Source of the DNA: WLMZ01 sp037140375
Lineage (GTDB): Bacteria; Actinomycetota; Acidimicrobiia; Acidimicrobiales; Ilumatobacteraceae
Reading direction: 5' to 3'
DNA length: 64,000 nt
Assembly (NCBI GenBank): GCA_037140375.1
Contig: JBAXER010000006.1
Span: 1-64,000 of the forward strand
Position numbers and translations under genes: made by a program
Notes under the pieces: model-generated
What the model was told of the DNA's origin: nothing
The model's database searches: none
Seen by the model: only the letters and a program-made list of their open reading frames with translations
Shown: positions 44,213-52,482 of the stretch, in pieces
How the letters are laid out: every line of letters begins with the position of its first letter
Position numbering within the stretch: the first letter of the stretch is position 1

Positions 44213-44704
44213 TCACAAGTGACCCGCGTAGGACTCGAATGGGGCATCGGGTTCGCCGGTTGGGCGGAAGTGCATCACGTTCTCAAGCGATGGCTGCCAC
44301 TCTTCGCGAGGCCTCCACACTGGCTCAACACGCATGCCCATGCGCACATCGGCTGCATCGACTTCTTGGATGAGGTGTTGCATGCCCATGTCGGCACCAT
44401 CGAGAAGGATGGTGGCCGAGACATACGGGATTTTGATGGTCTGACCGAGGAACGGCACGTTGACCACGCAGAAGGTAGTGATGGTGCCGCGCTGACCAAC
44501 TTCTACATCTTCGCCAAGCAAGGCACCACACTTCGCGCAGGTGCCGTTGCGGGGAGGCATGTAGACGAGCTCGCACACGGGGCAACGCTTGCCCACGAAG
44601 CGACCGTCCATCAGCCCGAGCAGGTGGCTGCTCACACGAGGTCCCGCCGAGTACTGGTATTTGATGCTGATAGGTGTGCGAATACGCAGAACGTCGTCGC
44701 TCAT
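44213..44704 (-). CDS. DUF35 OB-fold protein with zinc ribbon
   Basis: About 163 aa. A zinc ribbon (CPVCELVYMPPRNGTCAKCG, about residues 42-61) is followed by an OB-fold domain. DUF35 proteins bind acyl-CoA and partner SCP2-type thiolases or aldolases. ATG at 44704 overlaps the upstream stop as ATGA. The next gene, 15 bases downstream, is a thiolase-like protein, the usual partner. Confidence 0.88.
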   Translation of the reverse strand: MSDDVLRIRTPISIKYQYSAGPRVSSHLLGLMDGRFVGKRCPVCELVYMPPRNGTCAKCGALLGEDVEVGQRGTITTFCVVNVPFLGQTIKIPYVSATILLDGADMGMQHLIQEVDAADVRMGMRVEPVWRPREEWQPSLENVMHFRPTGEPDAPFESYAGHL

Positions 44705-45183
44705 GCTGGGCTCCCTGAGGTGAGGTCGAAGCACACGATGTCGGTGATGCTGCCGGATGGTTCGGCGGCCCAGCGAGCGGTCACGCGCATGCCGGTTTTG
44801 ATTGCGTCGGCGCTTCCTGCGTCGACTGCGTGCAACAGATTTGTGTCGGCGCCATCAAGCGAAATCAGCGCCCACGCAAATGGGTGCTGCAACGTGTTGC
44901 CCTCTACTGGGGCGGGCTGCCACGACCACGTGACGATGGTGCCGGTAGACGCCACGTCGGCCCATTCGGTGAGATGATCACCCGTGATCGGATCGAACTC
45001 GGCGGGCGGCACGTGTACACGTCCGTCGCTTCCTTTGGTGCCCTCAATGCGCTGCTCGCGCAGGCCTGTGAGGAAGCGGCTCAGGATCGGGCCGACCGTG
45101 CGCTTGTATGGATAGGAAAGCTCGAGTGGCGCCGTGAAGGAGCCATCGGCGGCAATGGAGTATTCGGAGGTTCCACCGGACAT
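44701..45183 (-). CDS. Second DUF35-type OB-fold protein, zinc ribbon lost
   Basis: About 160 aa with the same layout as the downstream DUF35 protein, but the ribbon region (GTKGSDGRVHVPPAEFDP) has no cysteines. The OB part (GTIVTWSWQP ... HPFAWALISLDGADTNLLH) is intact. Its loss of zinc resembles paralogues that act as a structural partner. It heads a probable operon of two DUF35 and two thiolase-like genes. TAGAAC (45191-45196) ends 7 nt before ATG 45183. Confidence 0.8.
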   Translation of the reverse strand: MSGGTSEYSIAADGSFTAPLELSYPYKRTVGPILSRFLTGLREQRIEGTKGSDGRVHVPPAEFDPITGDHLTEWADVASTGTIVTWSWQPAPVEGNTLQHPFAWALISLDGADTNLLHAVDAGSADAIKTGMRVTARWAAEPSGSITDIVCFDLTSGSPA

Positions 45184-45203
45184 GGAGATCGTTCTATCAG
45201 GTT

Positions 45204-45220
45204 TCTGACGCGTCGTCAGA
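45204..45220. promoter_or_regulatory. Palindromic operator TCTGAC-N5-GTCAGA between the DUF35/thiolase operon and the crotonase gene
   Basis: TCTGACG and CGTCAGA are perfect 7-base arms around CGT. The site ends 71 bases before the divergent crotonase start and covers the -35 region expected for the DUF35 promoter (its -10 is at 45191-45196). The same 17-bp layout occurs at 56203-56219. Confidence 0.7.
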
Positions 45221-45291
45221 TACGAGCGCGAGATCCTCATCGTTGTTTGTTTCGTTCGCTTCGCAGACACCAACATGCGTAGGGTCTCGCC

Positions 45292-46005
45292 ATGACTTCA
45301 GAACATGTCTCCGTCGAACGCCGCGATTCAGTGCTGGTTGTGCACCTTGATGACGGCAAGGCCAACGCACTGTCGTCGTCGATGATTGGTGCCATTGGCG
45401 CCGCGCTCGATCAGGCCGAAGCCGACGACTCAATCGGTGCGGTCGTGTTGCACGGCCGTGAGGGCAAGTTCTGTGCAGGCTTCGACCTTTCGGTGATGCG
45501 CGGTGGCGACATCTCGGCGATGGCCAACCTGGTGTGCGACGGCGGCGAGCTCGTGAGTCGTCTCTACGGTTCGTCCATTCCAGTGGTTGCTGCGTGCACC
45601 GGTCACGCGTTGGCTGCGGGCGCGTTGTTGTTGCTCGGATGCGACGTGCGCATCGGCGCCGATGTCGATTGCAAGATCGGCCTCAACGAAGTTGCTATCG
45701 GCATGGTGCTGCCCGACTGGGCGTTCAACATCGCGGTCGAGCGTTTGAGCCGCCGCCATCTTCAGCTTGCGGTAGCCACGGCGCGAATCACCGATGCTCG
45801 CGGCGCTGTCGATGTTGGGTATCTCGACGAGGTCGCTCCAGTCGATTCGGTGCTCGATGTTGCGGTGGCTCGTGCTTCCGAGCTGGCAACGCTCAACGGC
45901 CGCGCATACGCAGGCACCGTGAGGGCCTTGCGTGGCGAGCTGCTCGCCGAGATGGCCACCCAGATTGCCTCCGATCGGGCGATGGGGCGCGTACCTACCG
46001 TCTGA
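45292..46005 (+). CDS. Enoyl-CoA hydratase/isomerase family protein (crotonase)
   Basis: A 237-aa crotonase. The oxyanion-hole segments are KFCAGFDL and GHALAAGALLLLGCD. Compared with rat hydratase, the first catalytic Glu (in GGGCEL) is Leu here, while the second is present (LNEVAIGMVLP), so it may be an isomerase or other crotonase rather than a hydratase. TAGGGT (45280-45285) ends 6 nt before the ATG. It diverges from the DUF35/thiolase operon and shares its operator. Confidence 0.85.
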   Translation: MTSEHVSVERRDSVLVVHLDDGKANALSSSMIGAIGAALDQAEADDSIGAVVLHGREGKFCAGFDLSVMRGGDISAMANLVCDGGELVSRLYGSSIPVVAACTGHALAAGALLLLGCDVRIGADVDCKIGLNEVAIGMVLPDWAFNIAVERLSRRHLQLAVATARITDARGAVDVGYLDEVAPVDSVLDVAVARASELATLNGRAYAGTVRALRGELLAEMATQIASDRAMGRVPTV

Positions 46006-46032
46006 GTCGTTTCGGCTCTTTGTGGGTCGGCG

Positions 46033-46061
46033 TTGTCAATCGAACACTTGTTCTATAGAGT
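46033..46061 (+). promoter_or_regulatory. Promoter with LexA (SOS) box before the HNH endonuclease gene
   Basis: TTGTCA (46033-46038) and TAGAGT (46056-46061) are -35 and -10 elements exactly 17 bases apart. The spacer holds TCGAAC-ACTT-GTTCTA (46040-46055), one base from the actinobacterial LexA consensus TCGAAC-N4-GTTCGA. Mycobacterial 13E12-type HNH genes are known to be LexA-controlled, which supports this reading. Confidence 0.75.
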
Positions 46062-46141
46062 TGCCCCCGCTCGTCTTCCCCGAGCAACTCGATGGGTTCG
46101 CCCATCCTCACGTTGGTGAGCGTTGCGTTCAGGGGGTGATT

Positions 46142-47374
46142 GTGGTGTCGATAGTCGATCAGGTGGTGGCGCTCGAGGCGCTCGACATTTCTCCGCTGTG
46201 CGGCGACGAGGTCAACGCAGCCTTGGCGTCGCTGACCCGCGTTCGGTCATGGCTCGATGCGCGCCAGGCGGTGCTTGTTCGCCGCTTGAAAGCACTCGCT
46301 GCCGATTGTCCGTCTCTGTTGCCCGAAGCCGATATTGCGGCAGCGCTTCGTGGCACCCGTGGCGATGCCGAGCGGGCTGTTGGCCGCTCACAGGCGCTCG
46401 GGGCTATGCCAGCTGTCGAGGGTGCGTTGGCAGCCGGTCAGGTCTCTGTTGCCCATGTCGATGTCTTGGGTCGTGCGTTCAAGCACCTCACCGAGCAGCA
46501 GTGCGCTCAGTTGGCCTCGCAGGGTGTGCGCCTTGCCGAGATTGCGTCACGGTCTACGCCCGAACAATTCGCGCGGGTGTTGCGCACTGAGTTGGCTCGG
46601 CTCAATGCGCACTCGGGTGAAGGCCGCTTGGCTCAGCAGCGGCGTGACATCGGTGTGCGATGGTGGGTCAACCCCGAAACCGGCATGTGGTGTCTACGCG
46701 GTGAGTTCGACCCAGATACGGGTATCAGGTTGCAGGGTCGCCTCGAGAACTTGGTCGAGACCATGTTTCACGCTGCGGTGCCTCACGATTGCCCTACTGG
46801 CGATCGCAAGCAAGATCACCTCCGTGCCCTGGCTCTGGCGCACCTCATCGCTGGCGGCGGTTCTGGTGTCCGCACACTCGATGAGCCCGACAATCGGTTC
46901 GAGGTGTCCGTCGTCATCGATCTCGAAACCCTGATGCATGGTGTGCACTCGCATTCGCATATCGATGTTGGCAGTGCGGCCGAATTGCCGGTCGAGTCGT
47001 ACCGGCGCATGGCGTGCATGGCAGCCATTATCCCGATGGTGCTCAACAGCGCTGGCGTGGTTGTCGATCTTGGGCGCTCGGTGCGTTTGGCCACCAAGGC
47101 GCAGCGTCGGGCGTTGCGCGCGATGTATCCCACTTGCCCCATGCCGGGGTGCTCGGTTCGGTCGAAGCATTGCGAGCCGCACCACATCGCATGGTGGCGC
47201 CACAACGGCACTTCCGATCTGCACAATCTGTTGCCGTTGTGCTCGCGGCACCATCACAGCGTGCACGAGGGTGGGGTCGTTGTGGTCATGGCCCCCGATC
47301 GCTCGCTCACGATCACCTACCCAGATGGGCGGGTTCGAACCACGGGGCCGCCTGCAGCGACGAGGGCGGCGTGA
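46142..47374 (+). CDS. DUF222-HNH endonuclease (13E12-type)
   Basis: About 410 aa. An N-terminal helical DUF222 domain (about residues 1-280) is followed by an HNH nuclease: CPMPGC, then CEPHHIAWW, NLLPLCSRHHHSVHEGG. This fusion is common in Actinomycetota, often in many copies, as in mycobacterial REP13E12 elements. It cuts DNA; the biological role is unclear. GTG at 46142 is chosen because AGGGG lies 6 bases upstream and the LexA-controlled promoter lies before it. The frame is open further upstream without homology. No flanking repeats mark it as an active mobile element. Confidence 0.85.
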   Translation: MVSIVDQVVALEALDISPLCGDEVNAALASLTRVRSWLDARQAVLVRRLKALAADCPSLLPEADIAAALRGTRGDAERAVGRSQALGAMPAVEGALAAGQVSVAHVDVLGRAFKHLTEQQCAQLASQGVRLAEIASRSTPEQFARVLRTELARLNAHSGEGRLAQQRRDIGVRWWVNPETGMWCLRGEFDPDTGIRLQGRLENLVETMFHAAVPHDCPTGDRKQDHLRALALAHLIAGGGSGVRTLDEPDNRFEVSVVIDLETLMHGVHSHSHIDVGSAAELPVESYRRMACMAAIIPMVLNSAGVVVDLGRSVRLATKAQRRALRAMYPTCPMPGCSVRSKHCEPHHIAWWRHNGTSDLHNLLPLCSRHHHSVHEGGVVVVMAPDRSLTITYPDGRVRTTGPPAATRAA

Positions 47375-47412
47375 TGCCCGGGCACTGCTCGGTGTACGGG
47401 GCTTGCGCGTGC

Positions 47413-48453
47413 TTAGCCGTTGACCAACTCGGCCATCGTGCGCAGCGTGTCGAGCGACCCACCAACGAGCATCGTGGTCACGCGGCTTTCGCGCCATGCC
47501 TCAATGTCGTCGCGAATCTTTTCACGGGGACCCACCAAACAAATCTCGTCGATCATCGCGGCCGGAACGGCGGCAATCGCGTCTGCCTGATGACCGCTCA
47601 GGAACAAACCCTGAATCTTGTCAACCGCTTCTTCGTGGCCGAGGCGACGGAAGACATCGGCATGGAAGTTCATCTCTTGGGCGCCCATGCCACCTACGTA
47701 GAGGGCCAGTGTGGGGCGCAAGCGGTCGTAGGCGCGCTCGAGGTCGTCGTCGATAGCAACGGTGACCGTGGCCAAGATCTCAAAGTCTTCGGGTGTGCGG
47801 CGCGCCGTAGGGCGAGCGAATCCTTCGCGCAGGTTGGGGCCATAGAGCTCTTCGTGCTTTGGGGCGTAGAAGATGGGGAACCAGCCGTCCGCGATCTCGG
47901 CGGCGAGGGCCACGTTCTTTGGTCCCTCGGCGCCCAAGAAGATGGGCAGATCTGCGCGCAGCGGATGCGTCATCACGTTGAGCGCTTTGCCAAGTCCGAG
48001 GCCGTCGAGAGCCGGGATCGGATACTCGGGCCCAGCGTTGGTGAGGCGTTCTTCTCGCGCGAGCACCTTGCGGATGATGTTCACGTATTCGCGCGTGCGT
48101 GCCAGCGGGCGAGTAAAGCGCTGGCCGTACCAGCCTTCAACCACCTGCGGGCCGCTCACGCCAAGACCCAAACAGAACCGGCCATGCGACAGGTGATCCA
48201 TCGTCACGGCCGCCATCGCGGTGGCCGTAGGTGTGCGCGCCGACATTTGGATCAAGTTCGTGCCCAAACGCAGCTTGGTCGTTGCGGCGCCCCACCAGGC
48301 CAACGGCGAGATCGCATCGGAGCCCCACGACTCGGCGGTCCACACGCTGTCGTAGCCGAGTTGTTCGATGGTGGTCAATGTCTCGGGAACATTGGCGGGC
48401 ATATCCCGTCCCCAGTAACCGACATGCCAACCGAGTTTCAGATCCTTTGTCAC
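47413..48453 (-). CDS. LLM-class F420-dependent oxidoreductase
   Basis: A 346-aa luciferase-like TIM barrel (LGTNLIQMSARTPTATAMAA, GRFCLGLGVSGPQVVEGWYG). The family uses the deazaflavin F420, or FMN, to oxidise or reduce diverse substrates, often lipid-like compounds in actinobacteria. GTG start. It diverges from another LLM gene with 60 bases between, where an imperfect palindrome (GGTTC-N4-GAACC) lies at 48484-48497. Confidence 0.88.
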   Translation of the reverse strand: MTKDLKLGWHVGYWGRDMPANVPETLTTIEQLGYDSVWTAESWGSDAISPLAWWGAATTKLRLGTNLIQMSARTPTATAMAAVTMDHLSHGRFCLGLGVSGPQVVEGWYGQRFTRPLARTREYVNIIRKVLAREERLTNAGPEYPIPALDGLGLGKALNVMTHPLRADLPIFLGAEGPKNVALAAEIADGWFPIFYAPKHEELYGPNLREGFARPTARRTPEDFEILATVTVAIDDDLERAYDRLRPTLALYVGGMGAQEMNFHADVFRRLGHEEAVDKIQGLFLSGHQADAIAAVPAAMIDEICLVGPREKIRDDIEAWRESRVTTMLVGGSLDTLRTMAELVNG

Positions 48454-48513
48454 CGGCTCAGTTTCGCACGGCCAAGCCGATCGGGTTCAGCCGAACCGAC
48501 TAGAACTAGATGC

Positions 48514-49494
48514 ATGCGAGCTCTGATGCGATTCAACATGGTGATGCCCGAACCAGATCGGGCCGAGAACGGCCGTCGTCATCGGGCAATGCTCGACATG
48601 GTTCGTTACGCCGATGCGCACGGGTTCTCTGGCGTCTCGCTCGAAGAGCATCACGGCGCAGCCAATGGGTGGAGCTCGTCGCCGCTGATCTTGGCGGGCC
48701 TCATCTTCGGTGCGTCAACCAAACTGCAGGTCACCCTGTCGGCGTTGCTGGTGCCGCTGCACGACCCACTGCGCATCGCCGAAGACATCGCTGCGCTCGA
48801 CCTCGCCAGCGGTGGGCGCCTGGTGGTCATCGCTGGCCTCGGTTATCGACCCGAGGAATACGCGGCGCACGGCAAAGACTGGGCCTCCCGCGGCGCACTC
48901 ATGGACGAAGCCATCACGGTCATGCGTCAGGCATGGACCGGCGAACCATTCGAGTATCGCGGCGCCACCGTGCAGGTGACGCCTGCCCCGCAGAGCGCGC
49001 CGCATCCAATCTTGATGCTCGGGGGCACCAGCAAGATTGCGGCGCGACGTGCGGCCCGGTTCGGTTTGCCATTTTTCGCCGCGGCGCAGGTGCCCGGCCT
49101 TGCGGAGTACTACAGCGAACAATGCACCGCCAACGGCACCGGTGGGTTCTTCATGGCGGCATCGGCCGAGACAGCAATGGTTCACGTTGCCGAAGACCCC
49201 GATAAGGCATGGGCCGAGCTGGGCCACCACTTCTTGCACGAGGCTCAGGTGTACGCCGGTTGGCAAACGCCAGACATCCAGTCGGCCGTGCACAGCACTG
49301 CCACCACCGTCGACCAACTGCGCGCCGAAGGCACGTACCAAATCCTCACGCCCGAACAATGCGTGCAGCGCTGCAAGACCTTGGGGCCGTTCGATGCGCT
49401 CACGTTGCACCCAATGTGCGGCGGTATGCCCATCGACGAAGCGTGGTCCTCGATCCGCCTCGTGGCCGAAGCCGTCTTGCCAGAGTTCGCATAG
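48514..49494 (+). CDS. LLM-class oxidoreductase
   Basis: A 326-aa luciferase-like protein (MVMPEPDRAENG, GVSLEEHHGAANGW, LLVPLHDPLRIAEDIAALDLASGGRL). The YxxHHHG-type loop is partly kept as EEHHG. The cofactor may be F420 or FMN. TAGAAC (48501-48506) ends 7 nt before the ATG, and there is no ribosome site, so it is probably leaderless. The frame extends far upstream only as antisense to the neighbouring LLM gene. Confidence 0.85.
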   Translation: MRALMRFNMVMPEPDRAENGRRHRAMLDMVRYADAHGFSGVSLEEHHGAANGWSSSPLILAGLIFGASTKLQVTLSALLVPLHDPLRIAEDIAALDLASGGRLVVIAGLGYRPEEYAAHGKDWASRGALMDEAITVMRQAWTGEPFEYRGATVQVTPAPQSAPHPILMLGGTSKIAARRAARFGLPFFAAAQVPGLAEYYSEQCTANGTGGFFMAASAETAMVHVAEDPDKAWAELGHHFLHEAQVYAGWQTPDIQSAVHSTATTVDQLRAEGTYQILTPEQCVQRCKTLGPFDALTLHPMCGGMPIDEAWSSIRLVAEAVLPEFA

Positions 49495-49505
49495 CTCGGG
49501 CCGCA

Positions 49506-50957
49506 GTGCGCTCATCGTCGCTCGCCGTGGTGCTGATTGCGGCGGTGTGCGTCGGATGTGCAAGCAACGGTGAGCAAGTCGCTGGGTCGACAACGGCGCT
49601 CACCGCGACCACGCCTGTAGACGCGTCGACGAGCTCAACAACAAGTCCGGAGCACGATTGTTTTTGGTCGCCCGGAATCACCCGCGGCGCCAACAACACT
49701 CAGTATCCCGATGCAAACGCCACGTATTGGTACTCGGCCTACACGGTGCCCACCGGCGCCACGGTTCGGCTCAACGGCATGTTTGCTCACGCCCGATACG
49801 AATCGTTCGGCAGCTACGCATTCGACCTCGCAGCGAACGAGGTCGGTGTCGCTGTTGATGTGTTGGCCGACATCGACATCGAACCGCTGACCGGATCAAC
49901 TAACCCATTTCTGGTCGGCGCCCGCCGGGATGCCGTGAATCGTCAGTACACGGTCACGCTGCAACAGTCGGCCGTGCCCAGCGTGCCCAGCGCGCTCAGC
50001 GCACCGCCACGCGACCCAAACGTGCTCTACACCTTGCCCAACTCGGCGCCGCCGGCCACGTCGTCAGTGCAGCAAGAGATCATCTATCGCGTGTATGTGC
50101 CCGACCACGCACGCGACCTCACCGGAGATTCCGGACTACCCAACGTTGAGGTCACGCTGGCCGGCGGGGCGGCCATCACCGGCAGCGAGGCATGTGCTGC
50201 GCTGCACGCCGATCCCTCAGCGCCGGCCAATGGGGCGGGCCTGCTCTCGGCCGATACGTATCGGCAATTGGTGCGCCTCGGCGATGCCAACACACACCCG
50301 GCGCATGACCCGCCAACGTGGTTGCGGTTTTTCAATCCGCGGTTCAACGTGTTGGCGTCGTTCTGGACGGGCACCTCGTATGAGCCGCAGATCGCTGCCC
50401 TCGACACATCGATCCGCAAGGGTTTCTACGCCAACATCAATACCGATTACGGCGTCGCCGCGGTGAACAGATCCCTCGGCGACGGGCCCAGAGATCACAA
50501 CGTGTTGGTGCTGCGCGGCAAGGCGCCGACCACCCCACGAACTGGCGATGGTGAACTGGTGATGACCGACGCGCAGGTGCGTTATTGGTCGATCTGCCAA
50601 AACGAAAGCCCGGTCACGACACGTGTGTCCGACTGCTTATACGACGAGCAAATCCCTATCGATGCCGACGGCATGTACACCGTTGTTGTCAGCCTCGCCG
50701 AGGATCGACCCAGCAACGCCACCATCGCTTGCGGCGTTGCGTGGATGGCGTGGGGCGACGGCGATGGCGTCGACCGTCCGCAAGCCGGCTCGCTGATTCT
50801 GCGCCACATGTTGCCCGCCGCCACGTTTACCCATACGTGGGCTCACGTTGCTGAACCCGGCACCGAACAAGCAGTGCTCGGCGCGTACCTGCCACAGGGC
50901 GAATACCGAGCGCGGTCGGCATTCGAACAACGTGGGTGCCCGCCAGCCAAGAACTAA
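49506..50957 (+). CDS. Exported lipoprotein of unknown function
   Basis: About 483 aa. The signal peptide MRSSSLAVVLIAAVCVGC has a lipobox ending at Cys18, followed by a Ser/Thr-rich linker. The mature domain has segments such as RLNGMFAHARYESFGSYAFD that resemble DUF1214/1254-like envelope proteins, but the match is not firm. It contains several cysteines that could form disulfides. GTG at 49506 is selected because it gives a proper lipoprotein signal. It follows the LLM gene by 11 bases, so the two are probably cotranscribed. Confidence 0.65.
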   Translation: MRSSSLAVVLIAAVCVGCASNGEQVAGSTTALTATTPVDASTSSTTSPEHDCFWSPGITRGANNTQYPDANATYWYSAYTVPTGATVRLNGMFAHARYESFGSYAFDLAANEVGVAVDVLADIDIEPLTGSTNPFLVGARRDAVNRQYTVTLQQSAVPSVPSALSAPPRDPNVLYTLPNSAPPATSSVQQEIIYRVYVPDHARDLTGDSGLPNVEVTLAGGAAITGSEACAALHADPSAPANGAGLLSADTYRQLVRLGDANTHPAHDPPTWLRFFNPRFNVLASFWTGTSYEPQIAALDTSIRKGFYANINTDYGVAAVNRSLGDGPRDHNVLVLRGKAPTTPRTGDGELVMTDAQVRYWSICQNESPVTTRVSDCLYDEQIPIDADGMYTVVVSLAEDRPSNATIACGVAWMAWGDGDGVDRPQAGSLILRHMLPAATFTHTWAHVAEPGTEQAVLGAYLPQGEYRARSAFEQRGCPPAKN

Positions 50958-50959
50958 AT

Positions 50960-50976
50960 GGCGCGCTCAGCGCGCC
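50960..50976. terminator. GC-rich hairpin between convergent genes
   Basis: GGCGCGC-TCA-GCGCGCC is a perfect 7-bp stem with a 3-nt loop. It starts two bases after the lipoprotein stop and contains the stop codon of the convergent glycosyltransferase gene. No T-tract follows, as is common for actinobacterial terminators. It may act on both transcripts. Confidence 0.5.
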
Positions 50977-52472
50977 GCACACTGCGCCGAATCGTGTGCA
51001 CTCAATGTGTACAACACGCCGCCAGTCACACTCTGCGCCACAGTGAGATCGATGACCTCGGCGAGATCAGGGCGACGATCTGCGGGCCCATCGCCAGCAT
51101 TGGCCAACGTTCCGAACCAAGCAAGATACGTGTGCGGCAGGCATGCATAGCGCAGCGTGTCGGCAACGCTGAGCGGATAGTTGCTGTTGCCGGCGCGTGG
51201 CCGCACAAACGCGAACAACGTGGGATTGCGATCGCTCTGCCACCACACCCGTTGGGGACTATTGGTCAGCACGTGTGCGTCGGCGGGCAGTGTGTCGATG
51301 AGGTCGAAGAGTGCTTTCGACGTTTGCGTACGCGACCCGGCAGCGATGGCGACCACGTCTGGCAAGCGGTCGGCGACGGCAACTCCTTCGTACGCCGACC
51401 AGCCAACTACTGCGACGGCGAGCGCGATGATCACCGCTCGCCACCGAATGCGTTCGAGCATCACTGCCGCGAAGTAGACGATGGGGATGAGCGAAGGCGA
51501 CATCACCCTGAACTCAATGTCGCTCGCGGTGAAATGCCGCGCAAGGGCTGGCAGCGCCAACGATGTGAGTGCGAACGCAGCCATGCCGAAATCAAGCACG
51601 CGGCGAGTTCCGGCAATCATCGTGATCACGATCGCTGCCGCGAGTAGCACGGTGATTACTGTGCCCCCGTTGTGGGTCGCGCCTTTGCTCGCTGTGTTGC
51701 CGAAGACCAGCGCGCCGACGCCCGAAGTGACCCGGTTGGTGAGTTGGCCGATCGATTCGGGGCTGCCTCCCGAGAACCTTGGCCCAAGTGCTTCGCCGGT
51801 TTGCGCGAGGTTTCGAAGTATCCACACGGAGCACACGGCGAAAGAGGTAGCAAGATGAATCGTCAACAGTCGTAACGAGCGGCGTCGCTCGAGGCCCAGC
51901 TGTTGAGCGGCGGCAAGCACGCACACGGCCCCGGCGGCGATGAGTCCAACGCCCGCATAACGCGTGAGGAAACCGAGTGCGCACAGCAGGCCGCCGAGCG
52001 CAGCGGTTCGTTCGGTGAGTGGCCGCAGTGTGAGCACGGCCAGCGCAGCCAACGAGATGACGATGTAGGGGTTCTCGCTCCAGACCGTGGAGCCGATGTA
52101 CACGAGGCCAGGGCTGAGTGCGAATGCGGCTGCACCGGCGACCGCAACCCACGGGCGAACTCGCGACCGCAGCAGTATGAACATCAGCCACGTGGCGCCA
52201 ACGATGCACGCGGCGCCAACAACGCGCGCCCATTGCAGGTTGCGTCCGCCCGCGGAAAGTAGCAACGGAAACAACGGACCAAACACAGTGAGCGGTTGTC
52301 CGCTGAACTCGGTGAGCCCGCGGCCTGAACGAAACAGCGCGGCGGCAGAGAGGTAGCTGATTGAGTCGGGCGACAGCACCGGGTCGTGGCGAGTTGCGTA
52401 GACAATGACGGCGCCGCTGAGCGCAGCGACCACAACGGCTGCGCCAGTTGCTGCGCGGCCGCCGAAATGCAT
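50967..52472 (-). CDS. Membrane glycosyltransferase, GT-C / ArnT-PMT-like
   Basis: A 501-aa protein with about 11 TM helices. The first external loop contains PDSISYLSAA, with the acidic residue typical of GT-C enzymes, followed by FRSGRGLTEFSGQP. The family transfers sugars from polyprenyl-phosphate carriers to lipids or proteins on the outer face of the membrane. TAGATT (52480-52485) ends 7 nt before the ATG. Substrate unknown. Confidence 0.75.
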   Translation of the reverse strand: MHFGGRAATGAAVVVAALSGAVIVYATRHDPVLSPDSISYLSAAALFRSGRGLTEFSGQPLTVFGPLFPLLLSAGGRNLQWARVVGAACIVGATWLMFILLRSRVRPWVAVAGAAAFALSPGLVYIGSTVWSENPYIVISLAALAVLTLRPLTERTAALGGLLCALGFLTRYAGVGLIAAGAVCVLAAAQQLGLERRRSLRLLTIHLATSFAVCSVWILRNLAQTGEALGPRFSGGSPESIGQLTNRVTSGVGALVFGNTASKGATHNGGTVITVLLAAAIVITMIAGTRRVLDFGMAAFALTSLALPALARHFTASDIEFRVMSPSLIPIVYFAAVMLERIRWRAVIIALAVAVVGWSAYEGVAVADRLPDVVAIAAGSRTQTSKALFDLIDTLPADAHVLTNSPQRVWWQSDRNPTLFAFVRPRAGNSNYPLSVADTLRYACLPHTYLAWFGTLANAGDGPADRRPDLAEVIDLTVAQSVTGGVLYTLSAHDSAQCAAR

Positions 52473-52482
52473 GCGGCGAAAT

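Noticed and set aside
46142..47374. HNH gene as part of an insertion sequence or mobile element
   Set aside because: No terminal inverted repeats, target duplication or transposase were found around it; DUF222-HNH genes are often scattered single genes.
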